Origin: Branchiostoma belcheri
Taxonomy: Eukaryota > Chordata > Leptocardii > Amphioxiformes > Branchiostomatidae
Assembly: GCF_001625305.1 (NCBI RefSeq)
Contig: NW_017804076.1
Location: forward strand, 874,030-938,029
Direction: 5' to 3'
Length of the DNA stretch: 64,000 bases
Each line of letters starts with the position of its first letter. Position 1 is the stretch's first letter. A model generated the notes under the pieces. It searched no databases. It worked only from the letters and a program-made list of their open reading frames with translations, and was not told where the DNA came from. Positions 46,301 to 56,661 of this stretch are shown here, piece after piece. A program made the translations under genes and the position numbers.

Positions 46301-49300
46301 ACTATGCCACTGCAGGGCAAAAAAAAATTGGGGGTCTATGATCTAATTAAGACATGAAATTATTGAAAAATATTGTGCCAGGAATGCCAGCAGGACAAGG
46401 GCTAAGTTGATACAAAAAAAAAATTATAATTTTAGGCTGATGCTTACCAATTCGAATCATTGTCTGCTCCCACTTTGATACGCAGTCATCTTTGCTCTTT
46501 GTAAGGTCTGTCATCTCTTCATCCCAGAAGCCATCTGGCAGACTGTTCAACATAGGCCCAGCATCACGTTCATCCAACTGCAAAATGTCTGACTCTGAGC
46601 TGAAATGCATCATTGACCTGTAGGAAGAAAAATACAATGTCAATGACTTGAAATGTGGATCAACTTTGCAGGAGCAAAATTACACTGTACACCAACATAA
46701 CTTAATCAACTACTTAGTACATGCATAGTGTACAATTTACCTATCTGTCTTGTCAGCATCTTGAAGTTCTTTGAAGATGGCATGTCTTAAGGCAGGCATT
46801 CGTCCTCTATCGCCAGTCATTGCCTCATACTCAGTACTGATGATGAAGATGTCAGATGCATCAATATCACCATACAGTTTCTTCAGATTCCTCTGGCACT
46901 TGCTGATCATGTCACTCTGGTCTGTTGAAAGATGGCTGTTATTTGGCCTGTTTTAAGGGAAAAGAAAAAAAATTGTATGCATTTGGAAATTGCCTTGCTG
47001 TCATGTGCATAATATGAATTAAAGTGAAACAAATTAAACATATAATGAATGTACTTAGTGGAAAATCCCAATTCAAATTTAATGTGAGATAGATACGAAA
47101 ATATAGAGTAGCTTACCAAACAAACAGCACTTTGATCTTTTCCTCTCTTGCCATCTTGGCAACAGTGATCATTTCATCAGTTATGTCTTCAAGTTCTTCA
47201 ATGAAAGCCAGGCAAACCTCACATTGCTTCAACTTGTCTCCAAAGCTCTTCCTGTAAGCCTCTTTGTCGATTTTCCGTTGAAACAATGACTTCTTAACCT
47301 GTGGGCTTGGAAACTCCACAAACACAAGGTTGTTAGAAGATGTGTGTTCTGTAGGCTTTTTGATGGCCTTTCCATCAGATGCGCCGGGATCATTATTACG
47401 AAGCCCACGGATGGCGTTCAGGAATTTTGTTCTGCTGGAGCATTCTTTCCCAAGAACTCCAATGTATGCTGGGCTGTGGGTATGAAAAGGAAGATGAAAG
47501 TCTATCATTAATAAGTACTAGTACATTGTTTTAGTAGATATCGTAAATAAGTATACATTGTCAGTAAGTCAGAATGTTAAAAATGTACACTAATTTTGCT
47601 AGATATACAAGACAAGACATGAAAAATCAAATAAGACTTGAGACAAGAAAAGTTTACAGCAATACAAAAAAAATACATTCAGTCATGTACATCTAATGGA
47701 CTACATACCCTGGTTCTAATCCATATGCATACTTGAAGAGATCAACTGCACATGACTCCATTTCGTTGATCATCTCTCGCATGATGAAGTACACATATGC
47801 AGCTGAGGCTGGTGCTGCTATGAGTGCACCAACAATTGGAAGGGAGACGTTAAGTGCTAAAGTTGTGACAGCGAGGGCACCTATTGTAAGTCCAGATGTT
47901 GTAGCAGCCACAATACCTCGGATTGCATGGGGACCCGAGGCATTCTTTATCCTTTCTCCCAACACAAGTCTTCTGTCAACAAACGACCTCAGGCTGTTGT
48001 AGTCCTTCTTTCCTAGCTCTGCTAGTCGCTTGAGGGATTTGTCGTTGAGACTCAAGGCTGCCTTGACACGATGGTAGCCTGCTATAAGGACTCCTGAAGA
48101 ACATGACAGTCTCTGATGAATGGCATTACCCCTATGCTTTCTATCGAAATCCAATACATGTAGTTTAATGTGAATTGTTGACTATAAAGTACAAATGATC
48201 ATCATGATGAAAGACAAAAATTACTGTATACATTCTCAAAATGTTTTTGCCTGTGATTTGCTTAGGCCACGCCGATTTAATTTTATGGATGACATCCTCT
48301 GAAGACTCCCAAACTAGTGCGCGTGGGCGAATAAAAAAAAATTCCGGCCAAAAATAAAAATGCTACTAAACCACAGGAATACAAAGCTGGTATTGTGAAT
48401 TTGCGGCAGTACTTAGCAACGTATACGACATGCTGGCTTTTTGCGGCATTTATGAATCGGTACTGTACTTATGTACTGAGTTCTTGAGTCGCGGAGCTTT
48501 GAATTCGATAGCCTGGGTGCTCGGCTCCGTATTGTCGCTGACTACCATGGACTACCCAGGCCTAGAGCCAGGCCAGAGCCTCGGTGGACGTGATCTTTTT
48601 TTTTTTTTTTTGAGGGCGACAGGCGAAAATCAATGCGCGCGCGGATGTCATCCATAAAATTAAGTCAGTGTGGCCTTACTTATCTATCACAGTAATAAGC
48701 AGCTGTATCAAGTACATGTACATGTAACATGTTGAAATGATTGTAATTAAAAGGACTTTACCAATATCCAAGGCTACCGGAAGTCCTGGCACAGGGGCAA
48801 GACTGATGATTGTATTCAAAGCGATTGCTCCAATAACTTCCCGTGATCTGAGAAACTCTGCTCTGTCATGTACTGTGTCAATTGCAAAGTCTGGCAAGCT
48901 TGTGAGGAGAACTGCTTTTTTGGCTGGAGAGACTGTGTTGCAGATAGTTATCCGGAGATTGGACCTGTCGTATGTACCGGCATGTACATCCGCCAGTAAC
49001 CCAGAGATGACAAATACCTTTGTCTCTTTGACCTCACCATACCCATGCCTGCTTAGCTCCTGTGCGGTAGCTTGGCGCACTTTCTGAAGAAAAGCCTGTG
49101 TTTCCTCCATTATGTGGGAGGTGCCTTTGGGAAAGCGACTGGGGTGATCTCTGCTTTCATTTGCTAAGTCAATGTCAAATTTTGACCGGACAAAAAAGAC
49201 ATTCTTTTCCATTTTTCTGGCTTCTTTTGCAATCCAGATGATGTTGTTGCTCATTCGTAATGTAACAAATATGAGGAAAAGGTCGCATTTTTCCATTTCT

Positions 49301-51528
49301 GAGCCATAGAGGTCGAGGTAGCTTTTTGTGTCAAACTCTTCTACCACACCCTGGTCTGTGCTTCGGAAGATGACTCCAGGAAAGTCAACAAGGACGATGT
49401 TTTGGTTGTCCGGTACAGGATACCGCGTGACTTCATTGGTAGTGTGGCGGACGGCTGAGACTTTGGCGGCGCCCTCTTCATCGGGTCTTAAACCACGAAA
49501 GGAGTTGATAAAAGTACTTTTCCCTGCCCCTGCATCACCAACGATGCCAATGTTAACACTCGCTTCTTTTGCAACTTGAAGTTTTGAATGCAGTCTAGGT
49601 GCCATTTCTTCAAAAGTGGCAGAACCATCAGCACACGCTTTCAGCTCATCTCTTTCTGCTTGGGACATGTGTTCGTCAGTGATAATGAGCTGGGCATTTT
49701 GGAAACATGCATCCCTGAGTAAAATATTTAAAAGTATGTCAAATGTTTATATTGTGAGATCCCACTGTGAGCTCTTTTGATGACTTATTTATCAGTACTT
49801 TCTAGTGAACTTGAGGCCACACCAATTTAATTTGTTGCTTCTCGGATCACCCTGTCCATTTTTTTCTGATTTGCAAAAAAAAAAAAATTTGTTTGTTCTA
49901 GATTAACTGCAAAATACTCAATTACTCTATTTTGGCCCCAATGGTTGCAAAAAGTCCTTTTCTTTCAATGTAACAATGAAACATTGTTCAAAATCTATTG
50001 TTTTAATTATAAACCAGCCTGGTATGTTCACTTCATGGCTCATATTGTAACATTTCCGGCTATCATGGGGTGCCTTGTCCTGTTTTTTTTTGTTGTCGTT
50101 TTTTTTCCCTGTCGCTCCTGATTTTTTATGAAAAAATCCAAGAAACAACAAATTAAATTGGTGTGGCCTGATAGCAATATTATGTATTAAACTCCCTGAC
50201 ATGTGAGACCAGAATTTACACTCAGCCTGTGTTTGGTACACAGTGTGACATCAGGGCTTGATATTTGTGAATTGAATATGTTTTGGGGAGAATGTGTCAG
50301 AGTGGGAACATGATAACTTTAGAATGCCTAGATGCAAATGAATTCTCTTGATATTTCGTATATGTACTGATGAGACCTCAAAATGATTACATTTTGGGCC
50401 CCCTGGCAGCTTGTTATGGTACTGCAGTAGCATGTCCTCTTTCAAATATTGTGATCAGGACATGCCAGGGTCATGAATTTTGCATGGTTGAGATCATTCT
50501 TGTGCTGATGGGAATAAGTGATATGAGTTTGGGCTCCCTAGCAGCTTGTTCTGGAACTGCTTAGGGCATTTGCTTGAAAAGTAAAAAATCGGTCGAGGTC
50601 AGCTACACAGGCTTAAAGCGATATTAGGCCACACCAATTTAATTTCCTGGTTAACGGATTTTTCTAGAAAAATAATGGAGCGGGCGGGCGAAAAAAAATT
50701 AAAAATAAAAACATGCCTAGGCATCGTATTATGGCCCAAAATGGTACGAAAGGAGCCATGAAGTCAGCACACCAGCCTGATTCAAAATTTAAACAATGAA
50801 TTTTGAACTTTTAATGATACCACTGCATTGAAAGATGGAATAACTTTAACAACTAGGATGTAAAGGACTGTTTTCAACTGTTCAGGGCAAAATATGAGCA
50901 TTTTGCAGTTGATTCCAAAGTTTTATTTTTATTTGCAAATCAGAAAAAAATGAAGCGGCGAATCCGTTAACCAAGAAATTAAATTGTGATGTGGCCTTAT
51001 GTAAGATTTTCACTATTTTAAACATTGTTTTACACATTTTCTTTAAGCCTACCTGGGTTCATGTTATGACATTTGGGGAGTAAAAGATCAATGTCGCTGC
51101 ATTGCTAAAATGTGTTGAAGCTGCCGAATATATACCGGAATGAAAACCTCGGTTTGTTTACATTGTTTTAGGAGCCTCTTAAAAATACAGTGGGCCTGGG
51201 GCAACTTATTCTCGCGCTGCGCTGAGATGCCGGAAAAGTGAAATAGTGACGCTAATATGTTGAAAGTTATTTAAAATGTCAATCTGGATGAGAAAATCTC
51301 AATTACCAGTATTTATATTAACAGTTTTGGTGCAAAAATCTTACATGATAACATCGCTTTAAGTATAAATGGATAAGAAAAAAACTTAAGATAGAAAAGA
51401 TTCAGTGACAGCCTTTTCCTTGCTCAGCTGTCATGAAAGACTTACAACTCTGATGAATCGGATGTGATGGAGTCTTTTCTGTCCTTAAATGGGTTGTCGT
51501 TATCTGGAGCACTCAGTTGCTCATCCAT
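40333..51528 (-). CDS. Tandem immunity-related GTPase (IRG), three G domains, gene 1, 12 exons
   Basis: Exons (minus): 51528-51446, 49714-48762, 48093-47709, 47473-47117, 46947-46741, 46617-46448, 45773-45594, 45284-45139, 44614-44504, 43344-43198, 41542-41395, 40751-40333. All are GT-AG and in phase, giving 1101 aa. Domain 1 (about 60-470) is a normal IRG (p47-type) GTPase: P-loop GDAGAGKS at 87-94, G3 DFPG at 138-141, G4 SKFD at 205-208, then a hydrophobic helical domain (SLPIVGALIAAPASAAY). Domain 2 (about 475-700) has GKECSSRT in place of the P-loop and EFPS for G3. Domain 3 (about 719-1101) has SDHGAGTN, RFPA, but keeps a G4-like KSKFDT, and ends with an IRG-like helical region. Vertebrate IRGs act on pathogen vacuoles; the role here is inferred. 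Only domain 1 is likely to bind nucleotide. Its paralogue is at 56662-62997. Confidence 0.85.
41628..42078. mobile_element. GGCC-terminus MITE, family 1, copy a (TAA duplication)
   Basis: Element 41631-42075, flanked by TAA on both sides, in an IRG gene 1 intron. Ends carry GGATGACATC and its complement near the termini, and a large near-palindrome (ACTACCATGG and CCATGGTAGT) sits inside. Closely related copies at 45941-46156 and 48265-48675. The 3-bp target fits Harbinger-type MITEs. Confidence 0.75.
42272..43152. mobile_element. 881-bp TIR element, copy 1
   Basis: Starts TACCTTCGCCAA and ends TTGGCGAAGGTA (perfect inverted ends). Non-coding, with internal repeats of 'ccctagcggcttg' and several 'atttgcataatt' words. 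A second full copy in the same orientation is at 43486-44361; the two flank the single IRG exon 43198-43344. Confidence 0.8.
43486..44361. mobile_element. 876-bp TIR element, copy 2
   Basis: Same ends, orientation and internal order as 42272-43152, with scattered substitutions, so two independent or duplicated insertions. Fragments of the same family are at about 50270-50580 and from 63573. Confidence 0.8.
45941..46156. mobile_element. GGCC-terminus MITE, family 1, copy b (short)
   Basis: Internally deleted version of the family in an IRG gene 1 intron. It keeps GGCCACACTGA at one end, GTCATCCATAAAAT and GTGTGGCC at the other. Flanks are GTA and TAA, so the target duplication is imperfect. 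Confidence 0.65.
48262..48678. mobile_element. GGCC-terminus MITE, family 1, copy c (TTA duplication)
   Basis: Element 48265-48675 with TTA on both sides, in IRG gene 1 intron 2. Begins GGCCACGCCGATTTAATTTT and ends with the near complement. Confidence 0.8.
49812..50171. mobile_element. GGCC-terminus MITE, family 2, copy a (TGA duplication)
   Basis: Element 49815-50168 with TGA on both sides, in IRG gene 1 intron 1. Ends GGCCACACCAATTTAATTT and the complement. The interior differs from family 1. Confidence 0.8.
50270..50580. repeat. Truncated copy of the 0.88-kb TIR element
   Basis: Shares 'attttgggccccctggc.gcttgtt', 'ctcttgtgctg' and 'ctccctagc.gcttg' in the same order as 42272-43152 but lacks both ends. 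Confidence 0.6.
50624..50999. mobile_element. GGCC-terminus MITE, family 2, copy b (TTA duplication)
   Basis: Element 50627-50996 with TTA on both sides, in IRG gene 1 intron 1, inserted in the opposite orientation to copy a when the interiors are compared. Confidence 0.8.
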
Positions 51529-52518
51529 CTTCAAATTGAATTGTGGTCTTCAAAGCTCTCAAAAGTTGTCTTCAATGAAGAAAGCAAGAAAGTTACAAAT
51601 TTAACCAATTGTCTACCTTCAAAAATCAAATATCCCTCCTCACGCAGTGTCTTTGCCATTGCCAAGTGAGCATATTATTTGTATGTTGGAAATTGAATTG
51701 TCTGACAATAGCAGAATTCATTCTCATTCATCAAGGTAAGGAAGAACAATTCACTCACTCACCATTTCCTTTTTCCTCTACTGACCCCAGTCTTGTGGGA
51801 GTTCGACATGCTTGCATGTAGCTCAAGGCTTGATAGTGTAGCAGCCTGCCAAATGCCGTCGTCTTGTTGGTTGAGTGCACTTATGTAGAAAACTCTGGTC
51901 TTCCTTGATCCTTCCTTCAGCAACACAAGAACTCACAAACCCAACAAAAATGCAATGATCACTATTTGCAGTTGATCGACAATTGAGAATTATTTATTTA
52001 GAAATTCAGACTGGCCGATAAAAGAAAAAAATGTAATCATAGAGAATACGCTCCTTACCTCACCACACCTGGCTCCAGCTGTGAAATACTCTGAACTTGT
52101 GTGACAATCATATGATCAAAAAGGATAAGCATCATCAAGTAAACAGGAGGCCGGAATGACCATTCCATTCTATGAGGTCAGGGGCAGGTTGGGCAAATTG
52201 CTAACCATTTCCATGCCTTTTCTTTACTGTTTTGTTTACCTTTGTTTAAATCACCCCTTCTTCACATTATTTGCAGTCCCTGGAACCATTACTATTCAAT
52301 TTGTCTAGTATTGATTTTCAACTTTTCGCTTGCGAAATCATTTGAATGTGTACTTTGTACTAGGTACCTTTGGACAATTTATTTTGGCTGATTCATACAG
52401 ATTCCAGACCATAGTACAATGTACATACATGATTGTGACCATACATGTAGGTAATAGCTTCTAACTGGATGTTTGTGAATTCATAAGTGATCTAGTATGT
52501 TGACAGCCACTTGAGTAT
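51529..52518. promoter_or_regulatory. Upstream region of IRG gene 1
   Basis: Holds the 5' leader and presumably the promoter. No TATA box or clear interferon-type element could be established. AT-rich, no gene. Confidence 0.35.
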
Positions 52519-52747
52519 GGCGATTCACCTCTTAATTTTTTTCTGATTGGCAAAAAAAAAATTCTGAATCAATGAAAAAAAGGCTCATATTTTGCCCCCA
52601 GTAGTTGAGGAAAGTCCTTTTCTTCCTACATGTAGTTTTTACATTTTTTCCATTTGTCAATGCAGTGGTTTGATTAAAAGTTCAAATATGTTTAAATTTT
52701 AACCCAGCCTTTTGTATTGACATGGGTCCTATTGAAGCATTTTGGGC

Positions 52748-52827
52748 TATAATTGAGGATTAGGCAAATTGTACTTACCATGAAGGATAATCCCAATTAT
52801 ACCTCACACGAACTATTTGGGTATATC
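52748..52827. repeat. 80-base inverted-repeat arm, left
   Basis: Perfect reverse complement of 53028-53107, with a 200-base spacer, forming the 3' end of the DIRS element. Its part 'ctatttgggtatatcgttta' also recurs directly at 53122-53141. Confidence 0.9.
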
Positions 52828-53027
52828 GTTTACCTTATGCAGTATTTCCTATGCTTATCGCTAGGTGGCGCACGTGTACAAAGCTTTAATCGCAAAGCAT
52901 CACGGGATATCATGACGTAATGACTATGTTCGCCGCCATTTGACGACGTGCGAGAAAGAGTCTGTGCTGTTCACCATGGGTGGGCATTCTCAGCTACTTG
53001 GAAGCTGAAGAACAGCAAGGGTGGGAA

Positions 53028-53107
53028 GATATACCCAAATAGTTCGTGTGAGGTATAATTGGGATTATCCTTCATGGTAAGTACAATTTGCCTAATCCTC
53101 AATTATA
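53028..53107. repeat. 80-base inverted-repeat arm, right
   Basis: Perfect reverse complement of 52748-52827. Confidence 0.9.
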
Positions 53108-53141
53108 CCTGCACACTCCCTATTTGGGTATATCGTTTACC

Positions 53142-54300
53142 TTATGCAGACTTCAGAGCCGTGGACAGCACAGCCTGGCCAAACGTGTGTTGGTTGTTGT
53201 CCCTCCTGTAGTACTTCAGGAAGGTAGACTCTCGTGACCAGTCCGCTGCCTTCATGATGCTATGTAGAGACACCCCGGCAGCTGCAGCAGCTGAAGTGGA
53301 CGCTCCTCGAGTGGAGTGAGCTGAGAAAGTTGCTGTGTCGACACCTGCCGTGCCTAACACTGACTTAACCCACCTGGCCAGGGTCGCAGAACCAACCGGC
53401 CTGTGTGGTCTCCTGTATGATATGAACAACTTCTGCTCCCCCCCCCTTTCTTTCCGAAGGGAAGAAGTCCGCCTTAGATATTCCTTCAGGTATGTGAAGG
53501 CACACAAGCGCCTGTCCTGCGGGAAGGCCGCCCAAAAACACTTTCTGGCAGGTTTTCCTGGTCTAGAAGTTTTTAGCAGGGTAGGAATTGTCCAAGAAAC
53601 ACCGTTTCTACATTTCTTCATGAATCTCAAGTCGAGAGCCGCTAAAGTTTGACCTCTGTCGGCTGATACCAATGCCGCTAGTGTTACCAACTTATGAGAC
53701 AATTGTTTCAAACTAAGACTATTAGCTGGGCAACAATGCAGAAGGTACTCTAGGACCCGACTGACGTCCCATGTTGAAACATATCTTGGACAAGGAGGAC
53801 GTTTGTGAAACACACCTCTCATCAGTTTGGACACTAGAGGGTGACTACCCACATTACAATGGTCTACTGGTAAGTGAACAGACGAGATCGCAGAACGAGC
53901 CACCCCAATTGACATATAGCTGTAGTTCTGTCGAAACATCCATTCCAGATATTCTACTACGCTCTCTATAGAGCCGCAAACTGGATCAATCTCCCTTCTA
54001 TCACACCAGCTGGCCCACTGAGCCCATGCTGACTGATACTGTCTAGAAGTACTTTCTCTCCAAGCCGAGAGGATGAGGTCTGAAGCCCCTGCCGAAAGGC
54101 CCAGACCCTGCAACTGTCGCCTGATATTGGCCACGCGGCAAGCATCAGATCTGGCAACAGCGGATGGGGTCTCCTGTTGTGTGGCAGGAACAGCAGATCC
54201 CAGCTCTGTGGCAGGAGAACCGGACTCTCGAACAACATGTTCAACACCTTGGGGTACCAAGCCTGAGACTTCCAAACTGGAGCTATCAAAATCACTGTTG
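53142..54300 (-). CDS. DIRS tyrosine recombinase (YR)
   Basis: An open frame (466 codons if counted from a GTG at 54542) ends at 53142. The recognisable part starts near 54160 with an N-terminal SAM-like core-binding region (SAWRESTSRQYQSAWAQW), then VSADRGQTLAALDL (catalytic Arg box), FSAHSTRGAS (His-x-x-Arg box, about residues 409-412) and TFLKYYRRD (catalytic Tyr, about 444/445). All four catalytic residues are present and there is no internal stop, so the YR may still be intact although the element is not. The frame N-terminal to 54160 overlaps the RNase H frame and is probably not used from that GTG. DIRS YRs integrate circular DNA intermediates. Confidence 0.8.
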
Positions 54301-54572
54301 CTACGTCTGACTGGACTTTTCTCAGTACCTTGAACACTAGGCTGAAGGGGGGAAAGGCATACGCTAGCCCCAGGTTGCCCCAGTGAATGTTTAGAGCATC
54401 CACTGCCATGGCCTCTGGTTCTGGGTGCCAAGAGACATACTCCTTCAGCTGAGCATTCAGACGAGACGCAAACAGATCTACTGTCAATGCATTGCCTGTC
54501 CAATTGTTCAATGACAGGAAAACTGAGCGGTTCAGTTGCCACTCGACCTTGTCCAGAAAAACCCGCGAACAG
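53966..54572 (-). pseudogene. DIRS RNase H region, C-terminal fragment
   Basis: In a second minus-strand frame: VEWQLNRSVF, then VDLFASRLNAQLKEYVSWHP, AYAFPPFSLVFKVL and VILIAPVWKSQAWYP, a block that follows the reverse transcriptase in DIRS polyproteins. Ends at a TAA/TAG near 53966, overlapping the YR frame by about 200 bases or more. It starts abruptly at the MITE junction, so the reverse transcriptase is lost. Confidence 0.75.
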
Positions 54573-54685
54573 GTATAATAGATAGGATTCCTAGACTTGT
54601 TTTTATATTTTCTTTCTTTCTGCCCTGTTGCTTCATATTTTTTCTGAAAAAATCTGAGAACCAACAAATTAAGATGGCGTGGCCT

Positions 54686-55066
54686 CAGCTTCAACTGTTG
54701 TGAATCAGCTATTGCCAGGCTCTGGGATTATGGCAGATCCCAGCTTGAAAAAATTTGTGGGGTCAATATTACCTTTCTTTAAGTAATATACATCGAGGAA
54801 GGGCTAACGATCAATGCGTATTGAGACTAACACTAGTAAGACACAAACAAAACAAAAAATCAAACGTATTTAAACTTTAAGCTGTTATCTAGTGATTTTT
54901 TATTTAATTTTTCATCAGCTTTGTCAAGCAATCTTTGATTCATAAGTTCCTTGAATTCACTACCCATACCATTCACTTCCTTCCAGCCTGCAGGGAGACC
55001 ATTTTGACCTCCAATTTGACCTTAACCAGTCTATGGTTACCATTTCTTCTTCTCTCCACATACATT
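54686..55066. other. Intergenic stretch
   Basis: No gene or clear repeat seen. Confidence 0.4.
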
Positions 55067-55503
55067 TACAGTCAAACCTACTCAAGCCGGCCACCCAGGG
55101 GACTGGGGAAAACGGTCGGGTTGGACAGGTGGTCTCCTTGAAGATGGTCGATTCTCCTCACTCACAACATGACTGAGAGTTGTCTTCGATTCAAGGTGTT
55201 TCAAACACTGCAGGTATCTTTAGATTCCCAGGGTCTAAACTTCACAGTTTCTGGCAAATGAAGCAAGACAAATTGGTCAGTTTGAGAATGGATGTCACCA
55301 CTGATTGAAAAATTTATGACCACGTCGACCAGTGCTATGGGTAGGGATGGGCAGACCCAACTTGTAGCGGTCGTGGTGGCTAGGTAGCCACCCTGGGCAG
55401 GTGGCTTAATGCTTGCGTCAATGGGGAAAATTTTTTGGGACTGAGAAAAAGCGGTCATGATGGCCAGGTTGAAGAGTTGGTTGCCTGGGCAGGTTTGACT
55501 GTA
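55067..55503. mobile_element. TIR element CAGTCAAACCT, TA duplication
   Basis: Element 55069-55501 begins CAGTCAAACCT and ends AGGTTTGACTG, with TA on both sides. Interior has repeated 'ggccaccc.gg' motifs and no transposase. The TA target suggests a Tc1/mariner-type or similar mobiliser. A related end fragment ('tggtcgtctttaag...gtttgactg') is near 60545-60597. Confidence 0.65.
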
Positions 55504-55775
55504 TGTAGCTAATTGTCACCAAAGATACATTTTGGAATGTAGATTGGGTTACATTGTGAAAATTGTATAATACATTGTATAATGTACAGCAAAATCTACA
55601 TGTACATGTAGAATGCAATAGCCAATCTCTTGAGATACAGTTAGAAACAATGATCATTTAACAGTAATTAACCTTGTGTTCAATGACCTTTCAGAAATGT
55701 AGAAGATAACTTGTACTTAATTTAAATCATACTGTATACTTATATTGTTTTACTGTAAGTTTTAAATTTCTATAG

Positions 55776-55829
55776 GTGAGGATCCTGGCTCACAACTTTG
55801 ATCCATCTATTAACATAGGCGATAACTGA
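55776..55829 (+). pseudogene. Orphan duplicate of the RING-gene last exon
   Basis: After a TTTCTATAG acceptor comes a 54-base frame VRILAHNFDPSINIGDN-stop, the same length as the true last exon at 38803-38856 (VRILAYNFDPSINIDND-stop) and almost identical in DNA. Similarity continues into the DNA after the stop. No other RING-gene exon occurs nearby, so it was probably carried along in the tandem duplication that made the second IRG gene. It could still serve as a distant alternative last exon, since the acceptor is intact. Confidence 0.8.
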
Positions 55830-56661
55830 TAGAATGTCATTGGTCACCTGCATGACTGATAAACTTAACAACAGCAAACCATACATATATATCTAGACTG
55901 AAAAGAGTAACATTTTCCACTTTCATCAAATAAGTGTATTGTATATGTCTGAAATCTATTTATTTAAATTACAAATGTAATTAATACCAAGCTCTCAATT
56001 AGTGCATAAACATTGATTATCAACTTCGTACATTGTATGTTCAGCATTCCGTGCATAATTGTTGTTTTTATTGTGATCATGGTGATACCTTCTCCTATTT
56101 GTCTTACATTTACTTCGTGCAATTTTATTCTTAAATAATCTGATTTAATTTTTTACTTAGTATTTTACAGAAAGGCATGCTGCAAAATACAGCTGCAAAA
56201 TGTTCTTAGACAATTTTTCTCTGCAATGTTTTCTCTGTTTTCTCTCTTGTCTATATGTTTAACTAAAACTACAACACTTCAAACATTCTGTGTACATGTA
56301 TTTGGTAAATCTAATTATAGTGAAATGGGTTATCCCATTATATTCACTGTAGCACAAAGAAGATGAAGACATACATGTGTAGCCTTCTCTACAAAGCTCT
56401 GACAGTTAGTTCTTATAAACCTCTGATGATCTGGGTGCTTGAAAATTTATCTGAATTTTTCTTGGTTACTGCATAACTCAACAAGATGAATACATGGTAT
56501 GGTACGACAGACCAGTACACAATCAAGGAGTTCTCGTACTGGTAGCTTTGCCTTACACATTGAAGGGGGCATACAAAGTCATGCATGTATGTGCTTTGGA
56601 GCATGTAGAATTCAAGTATGAACATTATATATAGCACATGCATTCAAAACCCCCCAGGTCT
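55830..56661. other. Intergenic stretch between orphan exon and IRG gene 2
   Basis: Partly similar to the DNA after the RING gene (duplicated flank). No gene is supported. Confidence 0.45.

Larger units (their letters stand above)
52748..54579 (-). mobile_element. DIRS-like tyrosine-recombinase retroelement, 5'-truncated
   Basis: Minus-strand element with overlapping RNase H and tyrosine recombinase frames followed by a 3' region of inverted (52748-52827 / 53028-53107) and direct repeats. Overlapping frames and complex inverted and direct terminal repeats instead of LTRs are typical of DIRS elements. The reverse transcriptase core and gag are missing. TATAAT occurs at both outer junctions. 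It lies between the IRG gene 1 promoter and the orphan RING exon. Confidence 0.8.
52519..54685. mobile_element. Family 2 MITE split by a DIRS insertion
   Basis: 52519-52747 matches the left half of the family 2 MITE (compare the complement of 50627-50996) up to 'cattttgggctataat', and 54576-54685 matches the right half from 'ataat..gat' to 'GGCGTGGCC'. The DIRS element lies exactly between, showing a nested insertion with TATAAT at both junctions. Confidence 0.7.
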
